Position numbers and translations under genes: made by a program. Below the pieces are notes generated by a model. That model did not search any database. It saw only the letters and a program-made list of their open reading frames with translations, and was not told the origin of the DNA. Below are positions 9,001-16,128 of a stretch of 64,000 bases of DNA, one piece after another (position 1 is the stretch's first letter; every line of letters starts with the position of its first letter). This stretch comes from Bilophila sp964538355 (GTDB lineage: Bacteria > Desulfobacterota > Desulfovibrionia > Desulfovibrionales > Desulfovibrionaceae): NCBI GenBank assembly GCA_964538355.1, contig CAZIFC010000005.1, positions 62,001-126,000 on the forward strand. Direction: 5' to 3'.

Positions 9001-9247
9001 CCCCGAACCGGCTGCGGGAACCTACAATCCATAGCAGCTTCATGCGGCGTCCGTCATTCTGATAGCAGGCCACGGCTGTCTGGCGCGTGGCTTTCCCGGC
9101 CAGCGCAGCCCGCACCTCGCGGAGGGCCTCGTCCGTCATGGGCGTCACCCAGCACCTGTCTCCAGCCCGCATCGCATAGCTGTCCAGAATGGCCCGGCTG
9201 CGGCGGACGGCCTTTTTCTGACACGCCGAAATGAAGAGTACATGCAT
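5996..9247 (-). CDS. cas3: Cas2-3 fusion: spacer-acquisition domain plus HD nuclease/helicase
   Basis: Degrades target DNA and bridges Cas1 in I-F systems. The start is ATG 9247, giving 1083 residues beginning MHVLFISACQKKAV, the Cas2-like N-terminal domain (about 1-95, ending LLWIVGSRSRF). The HD nuclease follows with GLLHDFGKYSTRFQ and a later ATHHGLF. The helicase shows Walker A GTGSGKT, DEVD in VLDEVDAYEP and SAT in CSSATLSHP. A TTG 24 bp upstream (9271) is a possible alternative start. No strong ribosome-binding site is visible. All core motifs are intact, so the gene looks functional. It is the first gene of the operon. Confidence 0.96.
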   Translation of the reverse strand: MHVLFISACQKKAVRRSRAILDSYAMRAGDRCWVTPMTDEALREVRAALAGKATRQTAVACYQNDGRRMKLLWIVGSRSRFGAGGHFPAGHRKRAVPAVPAGWVRHAGLAARLSGLLHDFGKYSTRFQDKLRGEPPQWDSIRHEWISLRLWQALRKSEAWAVAWRGLYAPKYETVLGDREIGSASRYGIASARECVDALIATHHGLFSSGAVKGVSQAPRLHLPKPYGRLVREKHSWTDSDPLFVPWDEAVIPEGLCETARRLDARLERASEGMSGEAWTAYWRAVFLYARAALVLADHTISAQQSPSRTSGNVALANTRLENGKRCPNQPLEEHLARVSERAADTVWRLAQLAAHPEASLDGLEPCAREALLRPADPEGRFAWQNEAAEALSGAREEWPDVGVLVFNMAGTGSGKTRMNVRAACVLSRSGAPRLSIALNLRSLTLQTGKALQSQLGIGESDLATVIGDSVARKLFESADKRSGHDADGWSDDDGNPAETEAQTSGGIWTLPAWLDSFFPKAQERRIVGAPLLVSTIDYLIAAGEPHRQGHHVKALLRLMSADLVLDEVDAYEPEPLVAVLRLVQLCALFGRNVICSSATLSHPVARAVAEAYASGADMARRLRNGNKTAGEGKEGPLFLQAFIDDGIPPSVQAVQPPGDSVSSSREECSRAYACRLKARLAGIAQKPVYRLAELFPLKEKTVASWLEAVGEAASLLHARHAIRDGQTGVRYSFGLVRVANIRTAVDTACYLAERLPDAMIACYHAGDWRISRFHKERRLDFLLSRAAGDGHIVADAEIRSLLEAASAEGKGIPFIVVATPVEEVGRDHDFDWAVVDVSSAQSLVQTAGRVNRHRLRPCAEPNVIVPQFNWRHCHNQERGQEKAPAFRWPGYEEEGDGKRYSKHDLEEILPWKEGRLDITAAVRLETATCSLARRDDKAITERLGGYFGGQGEPLFTALPVASQLLSDGIYNSTPLRNATGEQQRWRLRREEFGEKYERYVPQTGHDRFLDSWVDSSEREFRVVEAKGNAWLWLDTEAMSELCAEAGIEEERAMTADLVSYKKERCVWEYDRGFGIACRSLDE

Positions 9248-9393
9248 AGAAAAACAACTACCATGCTGCAAAACGGTTGCCTAGCCCCAGCCGGCTGTAC
9301 GATAAGACTCCCCTGCCTTTTACGTTTTTCGAAAGGGGACACCTGCAAGGCAGGCTCTCCGCACAGCTTGCCGACGCCCCAAACCCCGGGGAA

Positions 9394-9428
9394 CAAAAAA
9401 GCGCATCCGGCCCAGGCTTCAGATGCGC
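9394..9428 (-). terminator. Terminator of the 98-residue ORF
   Basis: On the minus strand GCGCATC (from 9428) pairs with GATGCGC ending at 9401, followed by TTTTTTGTTC. It lies just downstream of the stop at 9454 and before the cas operon. Confidence 0.8.
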
Positions 9429-9453
9429 TCCCTTGTGCAGCCAGTGGCCCCCG

Positions 9454-9750
9454 TCAACAGATCCCGCCGACGGTATCCGCCTTTTCAAGCTGTTCTTCAT
9501 AGGCCGCATCCTGCACCGCCTCGAACTTGCGGAGGCTTTCATCAAACAGCCTCATATAATAGAGCGAGTTCCCGAAAAGCGCGACCATCAGAGTTCCTGC
9601 CTCAATCTCTTCCGCGGAAACGTAGTTCCTGCGGTTCCCTTCCATTGTCGTCAGCGCGGACTGGAGCTGCGCGATGAGATCCCGAAGCCCCATTGCCGGG
9701 ACAGCCACGCCGTCGACGTCCCGGGTGGGGAATGCGTATTCCTTATCCAT
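9454..9750 (-). CDS. Hypothetical protein, 98 residues
   Basis: Function not recognised. The start is set at ATG 9750 because GGAGGGAGGTAATT lies directly upstream, an excellent ribosome-binding site; the longer frame to 9903 lacks one and would cover the rpsF leader. The product starts MDKEYAFPTRDVDG, appears soluble and mostly helical, has no signal peptide or membrane segment, and contains a single Cys near the C terminus. It is divergent from rpsF and closed by its own terminator. Clear start and stop signals support a real gene. Confidence 0.75.
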   Translation of the reverse strand: MDKEYAFPTRDVDGVAVPAMGLRDLIAQLQSALTTMEGNRRNYVSAEEIEAGTLMVALFGNSLYYMRLFDESLRKFEAVQDAAYEEQLEKADTVGGIC

Positions 9751-9826
9751 AATTACCTCCCTCCAAGTCCCTTCCTTGTAAGCCGGACTGTTTCCATGCA
9801 CAAGCCTTTCGGGAACATCTTTGGCC

Positions 9827-9855
9827 TTGACAGGAGCAGGCTTCGGGAGTATTGC
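9827..9855 (+). promoter_or_regulatory. Promoter of the rpsF-rpsR-rplI operon
   Basis: A perfect TTGACA (9827-9832), a 17-base spacer and TATTGC (9850-9855), upstream of the ribosomal leader. The -10 is imperfect. Confidence 0.55.
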
Positions 9856-9870
9856 GTTGGGTTCTGCCTT

Positions 9871-9913
9871 GCCTGTTTCATCGCACCCGGATGGGTGACT
9901 CAAGAAAACAGGC
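9871..9913 (+). promoter_or_regulatory. Probable S6:S18 ribosomal-protein leader
   Basis: A two-stem element just before the rpsF ribosome-binding site. Outer arms GCCTGTTT (9871-9878) and AAACAGGC (9906-9913) enclose an inner hairpin CACCC (9884-9888)/GGGTG (9893-9897) with CCG at its top. Many bacteria carry an S6:S18-binding leader with a conserved CCG that mimics the 16S rRNA site and represses the operon. The position and the CCG fit that class; the exact fold was judged by eye. Confidence 0.6.
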
Positions 9914-9938
9914 CACAGTCCATAAGGAGGATTCTGGC

Positions 9939-10241
9939 ATGAGAAAGTTTGAAACCCTGCTGCTCCTTTCCCCGGAGCTTGCCGCCGATGCGCGTGAAGC
10001 GTTGATTGGCACCTTCACCGGTGTCATCGAACGCGCCGGTGGTCAGGTGACTGCGGATCACTGGGGCATGCGCGACCTCGCCTACCCTGTCCGCAAACAG
10101 ATGCGCGGCTACTTCGTGCGCCTCGAATACGTCGCCCCCGGCGACACCGTGGCCGAACTCGAACGCATCATTCGCATCAGCGACGGCGCGTTCAAGTTCA
10201 TCACCGTAAAGCTGGCCGACGCGGCCGGGGAGGTTGCGTAG
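9939..10241 (+). CDS. rpsF: 30S ribosomal protein S6
   Basis: Small-subunit protein that binds 16S rRNA as a pair with S18. The product is 100 residues, starting MRKFETLLLLSPEL, with WGMRDLAYPVRKQMRGYF in the middle, both typical of S6. The ATG at 9939 follows AAGGAGG. It is the first gene of rpsF-rpsR-rplI, and the stop is 1 bp from the rpsR start. Confidence 0.98.
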   Translation: MRKFETLLLLSPELAADAREALIGTFTGVIERAGGQVTADHWGMRDLAYPVRKQMRGYFVRLEYVAPGDTVAELERIIRISDGAFKFITVKLADAAGEVA

Positions 10242-10242
10242 C

Positions 10243-10506
10243 ATGGCCTTCAAGAAAAAGTTTGCGCCCCGTCGCAAGTTCTGCCGTTTCTGCGCGGACA
10301 AGGATCTGCCGCTTGATTACAAGCGTCCCGACATCCTGCGTGACTATATCACGGAACGCGGCAAGATCATTGCCCGCCGTATCACCGGCACCTGTGCCAA
10401 GCACCAGCGTCTGCTCTCCACCGAGATCAAGCGCGCCCGTCAGATGGCTCTGCTGTTCTACACCGCCGGCCATTCCTCTGACGTGAAGAAAAAGAGCAAC
10501 ATCTAA
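10243..10506 (+). CDS. rpsR: 30S ribosomal protein S18
   Basis: Partner of S6 on the 30S platform. The product is 87 residues. It keeps Cys residues in KFCRFCADK and a later TCAKHQR, consistent with a zinc-binding (C+) form, then the conserved RRITGTCAKHQR and KRARQMALLFYT. It starts one base after the rpsF stop, so the two are translated together. Confidence 0.98.
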   Translation: MAFKKKFAPRRKFCRFCADKDLPLDYKRPDILRDYITERGKIIARRITGTCAKHQRLLSTEIKRARQMALLFYTAGHSSDVKKKSNI

Positions 10507-10517
10507 GGAGACCCGGT

Positions 10518-11033
10518 ATGAAAATCATTCTTCGTGCCGATGTGGAAAACCTGGGTCGCCTTGGCGATGTGGTGACGGTGAAGGCCGGTTATGGCCGTAA
10601 CTTCCTGTTGCCTCAGGGTCTGGCCATGCTGGTCACCCCCGGTAACCTCAAGGCTTTTGAACTGGAACGCAAGAAGCTGCAGGCCCGTATGGACGCCCTG
10701 CGCTCCGCCGCCGACGAACTCGCCGGCAAGCTGGAAGGCCTCGTGCTGCCCATCGTCATGCGCGTGGGCGACAACGACAAGCTCTACGGCTCCGTGACCA
10801 CCGCCATCATCGGCGATGCGCTGAGCGCACAGGGCATCGAAGTGGATCGTCGCCGCATCCTGCTCGACCATCCCATTCGTACCCTCGGCGATCATCCTGT
10901 CCGCGTGCGCCTGCATGCCGACGTTATCGCTTCCCTCACCGTGAAGGTTGTCTCCGAAGACAAGGCGCACCTCGTTGAAGAGGAAGCCGCCGAAGCTCCG
11001 GCCGAAGCCGCTACGGAAGAAGCCGCCGAATAG
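10518..11033 (+). CDS. rplI: 50S ribosomal protein L9
   Basis: Large-subunit protein at the L1-stalk base. The N-terminal domain MKIILRADVENLGRLGDVV and GYGRNFLLPQGLA are characteristic. The product is 171 residues, about 20 longer than usual because of an Ala/Glu-rich tail (HLVEEEAAEAPAEA...). It starts 11 bp after rpsR. A large hairpin lies just past the stop. Confidence 0.98.
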   Translation: MKIILRADVENLGRLGDVVTVKAGYGRNFLLPQGLAMLVTPGNLKAFELERKKLQARMDALRSAADELAGKLEGLVLPIVMRVGDNDKLYGSVTTAIIGDALSAQGIEVDRRRILLDHPIRTLGDHPVRVRLHADVIASLTVKVVSEDKAHLVEEEAAEAPAEAATEEAAE

Positions 11034-11040
11034 TTTATTG

Positions 11041-11072
11041 CGCCGCCCCCGGGACATGTCCCGAGGGCGGCG
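11041..11072 (+). terminator. Large hairpin between rplI and dnaB
   Basis: CGCCGCCC (11041-11048) pairs with GGGCGGCG (11065-11072) and encloses the palindrome CGGGACATGTCCCG (11050-11063). No U-tract follows, so it may be an attenuator, a processing site or a weak terminator rather than a full stop. Confidence 0.5.
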
Positions 11073-11133
11073 ACTCACCGGCGAGCTCCTCTGCTCCTCC
11101 TTCTCAAGCGTCCCCAAACAGAGGAATTCCCGC

Positions 11134-12531
11134 ATGGCATCTCCCGCCGATCCCAACAGGGCATCAAACGATCTGCTCCGTAGGGTTCCCCCCCACAGCG
11201 TCGAAGCCGAACAGGCTGTTCTGGGGGGTATTTTTATCCGCAACAACGTCTTCCACACGCTGGTGGACACGCTTTCTTCCGAAGATTTTTACCTTCCCGC
11301 CCATCAAACGCTCTTCGCGTCCTTTCTTGAGCTGTACCGCCGGAACGCTCCCATCGATCTCGTCTCCGTCGCAACCTACCTCAGAGATCAGGGGCGGCTG
11401 GAGGCCATCGGCGGCATGGCCTACCTCTCCGAGCTGACGCAGACGGTCGTCAGCGGTGCAAACGCAGAATATTATTCGACCATCGTTCGCGACAAGGCCT
11501 TGCAGCGTTCCCTTATCGGGGCCTGCTCCGACATTATCAGCAACTGCTTTGACCAGTCCCGCAGCGTCGACATCCTGCTTGACGAATCCGAGCAGGCCGT
11601 CTTCTCCATCTCCGAACGGACATCCGGCAAAGCCTTCAAAAGCTCCAAAGAACTCGTCAACCGCGTCTTTGAAGAGCTGACCAAACGCTTTGAGCAGAAA
11701 GAAGCCGTTACCGGCGTCACGACAGGGTACAATCGCCTCGATCAGATGACCGCCGGGCTTCAGCCTTCCGATCTCATCATCGTAGCCGCTCGCCCCTCCA
11801 TGGGCAAAACGGCCTTTGCCCTGAACATGGCCATGCGGGCCGCCGTGCAGGACAATGTTCCGGTCGCTATCTATTCGCTGGAAATGTCGATGGATCAGCT
11901 CATGATGCGTATGCTCTGCGCGTGGGGCAAGGTCGACCTTTCCCACCTGCGCCGCGGCTTCCTCGACTCTGAGGAGTGGAGCCGCCTCTACCACGCTGCG
12001 GACGTACTCGGGCAGGCCCCCATCTTCATCGATGACACCCCCGCCCTTTCGCCGCTGGAACTGCGCGCCCGCACCCGCCGCCTCAAGGCGGAATCCGGCG
12101 TCGGCCTTGTCATGGTAGACTACCTCCAGCTCATGCGCGGCTCCAAACGGACGGACTCCCGCGAGCAGGAAATTTCAGAAATATCCCGTTCCCTCAAGGG
12201 ATTGGCGAAGGAAATGAACATTCCGGTCGTGGCCCTTTCCCAGCTCAACCGAAAGCTGGAAGAACGCACCGACAAACGCCCCCTGCTGTCCGACCTGCGC
12301 GAATCGGGAGCCATCGAACAGGATGCCGACGTCATCATGTTCATCTACCGCGACGAGGTCTACCACAAGCAGCCCGACAACCCGCACAAGGGAAGCGCGG
12401 AAATCATCATCGGCAAGCAGCGCAACGGCCCCATCGGTACGGCGACGCTGGCCTATCTTGGAGCCTACACGGCCTTTGAAGATCTCGAACCCGGACTGTC
12501 GCCCCAGCCTTCCGAAGCGGGCGGCGCATAA
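11134..12531 (+). CDS. dnaB: Replicative DNA helicase DnaB
   Basis: Hexameric helicase that unwinds DNA at the fork. The start at ATG 11134 gives 465 residues, the normal length, beginning with the DnaB N-terminal pattern PHSVEAEQAVLGG; the frame open from 10948 runs into rplI and is ignored. RecA-type core motifs: Walker A AARPSMGKTAFAL (near residue 220), SLEMSMDQL, Walker B GLVMVDYLQLM, then ALSQLNRKLE and LRESGAIEQDADVI. It follows the ribosomal operon, as in many bacteria. Confidence 0.98.
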   Translation: MASPADPNRASNDLLRRVPPHSVEAEQAVLGGIFIRNNVFHTLVDTLSSEDFYLPAHQTLFASFLELYRRNAPIDLVSVATYLRDQGRLEAIGGMAYLSELTQTVVSGANAEYYSTIVRDKALQRSLIGACSDIISNCFDQSRSVDILLDESEQAVFSISERTSGKAFKSSKELVNRVFEELTKRFEQKEAVTGVTTGYNRLDQMTAGLQPSDLIIVAARPSMGKTAFALNMAMRAAVQDNVPVAIYSLEMSMDQLMMRMLCAWGKVDLSHLRRGFLDSEEWSRLYHAADVLGQAPIFIDDTPALSPLELRARTRRLKAESGVGLVMVDYLQLMRGSKRTDSREQEISEISRSLKGLAKEMNIPVVALSQLNRKLEERTDKRPLLSDLRESGAIEQDADVIMFIYRDEVYHKQPDNPHKGSAEIIIGKQRNGPIGTATLAYLGAYTAFEDLEPGLSPQPSEAGGA

Positions 12532-12548
12532 CCTTCCCGAGGCACGTT

Positions 12549-13490
12549 ATGAAACCACTCGCTCCCATTGCTCCCACATCCATGCCTGATCTGGATCTCG
12601 TCGTCGGACAGCTGTGTGCAGCCGACTCGCTTGAAACGGTTCTGCACCATCCGCTCCACGATTCTCCCATGCCCTCGCTCGAAGAGCTGCACGAAATCAT
12701 GTCCCGCCTCAAGGCGGCACTCTTCCCCGGCTACTTCGGCGTCTCCTGCGTGCATGTGGAATCGATGCGCTATCACCTTTCCGCCAATCTGGATTCCATT
12801 TTCCGCAAGCTTGCGGAACAGATCCGGCGCGGCGGCTGCTTTGCCTGCGCCAGCTACGCCACCGACTGCATGAGCTGCGAACAGGTTTCCATGCGTAAGG
12901 CCATGGAGTTCATGCAGCGTCTGCCGCATATCCGCCGGATGCTGGCATCCGACGCCAAGGCGGGCTATGAGGGCGATCCCGCAGCCTCCAGCGCAGGAGA
13001 AACCATCTTCTGCTATCCTTCCATGCAGGCCATGACCCATCATCGCATCGCGCACGAGCTGTACACGCTCGGCGTACCGGTCATTCCGCGCATCATCTCC
13101 GAAATGGCCCATTCCGCTACGGGGATTGATATCCATCCTGGCGCAACCATTGGCGAAGAATTTTTCATCGACCACGGCACCGGCGTCGTTATCGGGGAAA
13201 CCGCCATCATCGGCAAGGGCTGCCGGTTGTATCAGGGCGTTACCCTCGGCGCGCTCTCCTTCCCCAAGGACAGCAACGGGGTTCTGGTCAAGGGCAACCC
13301 TCGCCATCCGATTCTGGAGGACAATGTCACGGTCTACGCCGGGGCTACCATCCTCGGGCGGATCACCATCGGCAAGGGTTCCATCATCGGCGGCAACGTC
13401 TGGGTGACCAAAGGGACGGAACCGGGAACCAAGCTGGTGCAGAGGCTCTCCTCCCAGTCCACCGAAGATTCGCTTATGGGCAAGGTCTGA
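12549..13490 (+). CDS. cysE: Serine O-acetyltransferase
   Basis: Makes O-acetylserine, the first step of cysteine synthesis. The product is 313 residues, EpsC/long type. A left-handed beta-helix transferase domain covers roughly 170-300 with the hallmarks HSATGIDIHPGATIGEEFFIDHG in shorter pieces: GIDIHPGA, FIDHGTGVVIGE, LYQGVTLGA and GNPRHPILED. The helical N-terminal half contains several Cys around CFACASYATDCMSC. It starts 17 bp after dnaB. Confidence 0.95.
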   Translation: MKPLAPIAPTSMPDLDLVVGQLCAADSLETVLHHPLHDSPMPSLEELHEIMSRLKAALFPGYFGVSCVHVESMRYHLSANLDSIFRKLAEQIRRGGCFACASYATDCMSCEQVSMRKAMEFMQRLPHIRRMLASDAKAGYEGDPAASSAGETIFCYPSMQAMTHHRIAHELYTLGVPVIPRIISEMAHSATGIDIHPGATIGEEFFIDHGTGVVIGETAIIGKGCRLYQGVTLGALSFPKDSNGVLVKGNPRHPILEDNVTVYAGATILGRITIGKGSIIGGNVWVTKGTEPGTKLVQRLSSQSTEDSLMGKV

Positions 13491-13494
13491 TGCC

Positions 13495-13620
13495 ATGAAA
13501 ACGCTCTGCACCTGCCTTGTCCTTCTGCTGCTCGCCGCCCTCTCCGGATGCGCCGGCTCCTCCAGCGTCAAGGTCAAGGGGGAAATGCAGCACGGCGTCA
13601 CGATTGAACACCGCACATAA
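13495..13620 (+). CDS. Small lipoprotein, 41 residues
   Basis: ATG 13495 opens a 41-codon frame: MKTLCTCLVLLLLAALSGC, then a short mature peptide of about 23 residues (AGSSSVKVKGEM...). Residues LSGC form a good lipobox for signal peptidase II. The ATG is 4 bp after the cysE stop, and a hairpin terminator follows. It resembles the small lipoproteins often left unannotated; the function is unknown. Confidence 0.7.
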   Translation: MKTLCTCLVLLLLAALSGCAGSSSVKVKGEMQHGVTIEHRT

Positions 13621-13662
13621 CGGCCGCCGGACGTTCCCGTGTTCTCGGCAAGCCTGCTTTTC

Positions 13663-13697
13663 GACAGCCTTTTCCGCATGGAGAAGGCTGTCTTTGC
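13663..13697 (+). terminator. Terminator after cysE and the small lipoprotein
   Basis: GACAGCCTT (13663-13671) pairs with AAGGCTGTC (13684-13692), followed by a short TTTGC. It separates the housekeeping block from the purine cluster. Confidence 0.7.
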
Positions 13698-13720
13698 ATG
13701 CGGGGCCGGCCTTACCAGAA

Positions 13721-13743
13721 TGAGAATTTTCTCAATCTGAGAA
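13721..13743 (+). promoter_or_regulatory. Candidate upstream activator site
   Basis: Inverted repeat TGAGAA-TT-TTCTCA (13721-13734) followed by another TGAGAA half-site (13738-13743). It lies about 80-100 bp before the sigma-54 promoter, the usual distance for an enhancer-binding activator. The regulator is not in this window. Confidence 0.5.
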
Positions 13744-13820
13744 GGCATTCCTGCCTGCAAACACGCTGCTCATTTTCATATCCACACAGAGTTATTGCCT
13801 ATAATACGCCTTTCCCATAC

Positions 13821-13836
13821 TGGCCCGACACTTGCT
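13821..13836 (+). promoter_or_regulatory. Sigma-54 promoter of the purine cluster
   Basis: TGGCCCGACACTTGCT matches the -24/-12 consensus TGGCACGNNNNTTGCW in all but one base, with exactly 10 bp between GG (13822-13823) and GC (13834-13835). It lies 50 bp before ygeY, whose ATG follows TCTGGAGG. The homologous E. coli cluster carries a sigma-54 activator gene (ygeV), which fits this mode of control. Confidence 0.85.
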
Positions 13837-13885
13837 TGTATGGAAGAAGACCGGCTGACCGGCATCATTCTTCTGGAGGCCTTCC

Positions 13886-15106
13886 ATGAGCAACGTCGAT
13901 TTTTCCCGCATCAACGAACGTGCCAGACACTACGAACCGGACATGACCCGCTTTCTGCGCGACATGATCCGCATTCCGAGCGAAAGCTGTCAGGAAAAAG
14001 ACGTCATCCTGCGTATCCGGGATGAAATGGAAAAGGTTGGATTCGACAGGGTCGAAATCGACAAGATGGGCAACGTGCTCGGATATATCGGGAATGGGCC
14101 GCGCCTGATTGCCTTTGACGCGCACATTGATACCGTAGGCGTCGGCAACCGCGCGAACTGGTCCTTCGATCCCTATGAAGGTTGCGAAGACGCCGAAACT
14201 GTCGGCGGACGCGGTGCGAGCGATCAGGAGGGCGGCATGGCCAGCATGGTCTATGCCGGAAAGCTCATTAAGGAACTTGGCCTGTGCCCAGCCGACTGCA
14301 CCATTGTCATGGTCGGTACCGTGCAGGAAGAAGACTGCGATGGCCTGTGCTGGCAGTACATCATCAACGAAGACGGACTGAAGCCGGAATTTGTGGTGTC
14401 CACCGAGCCTACGGACGGCGGCATCTACCGTGGACAGCGCGGGCGCATGGAAATACGGGTGGATGTCAGCGGCGTATCCTGCCACGGCTCAGCCCCGGAG
14501 CGCGGCGACAATGCCATCTACCGCATGGCGCATATCCTTGCCGAGCTTGAAGAACTCAATACGCGCCTGAAGGACGATCCGTTTCTCGGCAAGGGCAGCC
14601 TCACCGTCTCCCAGATTTTCTATACCTCGCCTTCGCGCTGCGCCGTTGCGGACAGCTGTTCCATTTCCGTAGACCGCCGCCTCACCTTTGGCGAGGACAA
14701 GGCCCTTGCCATTTCCCAAATTGAGAATCTTCCTTCGGTCAAGGCGGCCGGAGCAAAGGCCCGCGTTTCCATGTATACCTATGAGGTTCCCTCATGGACC
14801 GGGCTTGTCTACCCTACCGACTGCTATTTCCCCACATGGGTGCTTCCCGAAGACCATCCGGTAACAAAGGCCACGGAAGCAACCTACCGTGCCCTGTTCC
14901 ACCGAAAGCCCCGCACCGACAAGTGGACCTTTTCCACGAACGGCGTTGCGATTATGGGACGTTACGGCATCCCGGTCATCGGCTTCGGGCCGGGCAAGGA
15001 AAAGGAAGCCCATGCCCCCGACGAAAAGACGTGGAAGCAGGATCTCGTCGACTGCGCCGCCCTCTACGCGGCCCTGCCCACAACCTATGTGCTCAACGCA
15101 CAATAG
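13886..15106 (+). CDS. ygeY: YgeY-family M20 hydrolase of selenium/purine metabolism
   Basis: M20-family metallohydrolase (ArgE/DapE-like) of the selenium-linked YgeY group, expected to deacylate or cleave an open-ring intermediate. The product is 406 residues. Metal-site motifs are GHxD-like FDAHIDTVG (near residue 78), GGRGASDQEGG, VQEEDCDG and STEPTDGG; the M20 dimerisation part has SCHGSAPERGDN. It is the first gene after the sigma-54 promoter. In the gut uric-acid cluster, YgeY is one of the required genes; the exact substrate is not settled by sequence. Confidence 0.9.
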   Translation: MSNVDFSRINERARHYEPDMTRFLRDMIRIPSESCQEKDVILRIRDEMEKVGFDRVEIDKMGNVLGYIGNGPRLIAFDAHIDTVGVGNRANWSFDPYEGCEDAETVGGRGASDQEGGMASMVYAGKLIKELGLCPADCTIVMVGTVQEEDCDGLCWQYIINEDGLKPEFVVSTEPTDGGIYRGQRGRMEIRVDVSGVSCHGSAPERGDNAIYRMAHILAELEELNTRLKDDPFLGKGSLTVSQIFYTSPSRCAVADSCSISVDRRLTFGEDKALAISQIENLPSVKAAGAKARVSMYTYEVPSWTGLVYPTDCYFPTWVLPEDHPVTKATEATYRALFHRKPRTDKWTFSTNGVAIMGRYGIPVIGFGPGKEKEAHAPDEKTWKQDLVDCAALYAALPTTYVLNAQ

Positions 15107-15153
15107 CCGGTACGCTTTCCGTTGCCGAACAGAATACGGACGAGGAGCACACC

Positions 15154-16116
15154 ATGAACCGAAAACTTGCGGTCATCGCCATCGGGGGCAACTCCCTCAT
15201 CAAACACCGCGACAAGCAGAGCGTCGAAGATCAGTACCTTGCCCTGTGCGAGACGATGGAACACATCGCCGATGTCATTGAGCGGGGCTGGCAGGTGCTG
15301 ATCACCCACGGCAACGGCCCGCAGGTAGGCTTCATCATGCTGCGCTCCGAAATAGCCCGTTCGGTGGCGGGGATGCACATTGTCCCGCTGGTGAGCTGCG
15401 TGGCGGATACGCAGGGAGCCATCGGCTACCAGATCCAGCAGTCGCTGGACAACGTGCTCCGTCGGCGCGGCCTTGCCGAAAAATCAGGAAAAACCGTCAC
15501 GGTGGTCACGCAGGTGCGCGTGGATATCGCCGACCCCGGATTTTCCGATCCCGACAAGTTTGTCGGCGAGTTCTACAATGCGGAGCAGATTCCCGAGCTG
15601 CGCCAGCAACACCCGGACTGGGTGCTCAGGCCGGACGCCAACCGGGGCTGGCGGCGCGTGGTTCCATCCCCTGCTCCCATTGAAATCATTGAACTTGAAG
15701 CCATCAAAAACCTGCTGGAGGCAGGGTTCAACGTCGTTGCCGTGGGCGGAGGCGGCATCCCGGTCGTCCGGATGCCGGAAGGGCTCTTCGGCGTGGATGC
15801 AGTCATCGACAAGGATCTTGCCTCGTCCCTGCTGGCAACACAGCTTGGCGCAGAACTCCTCGCCATTTCCACCGGCGTGGAGCATGTTTCCCTCAACTAC
15901 GGGACACCCATGCAAACGCCCCTGCACAGCGTCCCGGTTGCCGAGATGGAACGCTATCTTGCCGAAGGGCATTTCCCCGCCGGGAGCATGGGCCCCAAGA
16001 TACGGGCGGCTGTGGACTTCATCCGCAACGGCGGTTCCGAAGTCGTCATCACCAGCCCGGAATTTCTGAACGCCGCCCTTGCCGCCGGTGCGGGCACACA
16101 TATTACCAGCAAGTAA
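15154..16116 (+). CDS. yqeA: Carbamate kinase
   Basis: Converts carbamoyl phosphate and ADP to ATP, carbamate then decaying to CO2 and ammonia. The start at ATG 15154 gives 320 residues, opening AVIAIGGNSLI with THGNGPQVG and VAVGGGGIPVVR, standard for this amino-acid-kinase family. It follows ygeY and precedes the carbamoyltransferase that would supply carbamoyl phosphate, so it is the likely energy-yielding step. Confidence 0.95.
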   Translation: MNRKLAVIAIGGNSLIKHRDKQSVEDQYLALCETMEHIADVIERGWQVLITHGNGPQVGFIMLRSEIARSVAGMHIVPLVSCVADTQGAIGYQIQQSLDNVLRRRGLAEKSGKTVTVVTQVRVDIADPGFSDPDKFVGEFYNAEQIPELRQQHPDWVLRPDANRGWRRVVPSPAPIEIIELEAIKNLLEAGFNVVAVGGGGIPVVRMPEGLFGVDAVIDKDLASSLLATQLGAELLAISTGVEHVSLNYGTPMQTPLHSVPVAEMERYLAEGHFPAGSMGPKIRAAVDFIRNGGSEVVITSPEFLNAALAAGAGTHITSK

Positions 16117-16128
16117 CAGGAGCCTCTC

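Noticed and set aside
745..9428. Attachment-site direct repeat bounding the CRISPR island
   Set aside because: The tRNA-Phe 3' end was not found again near the far boundary, so integration is not shown.
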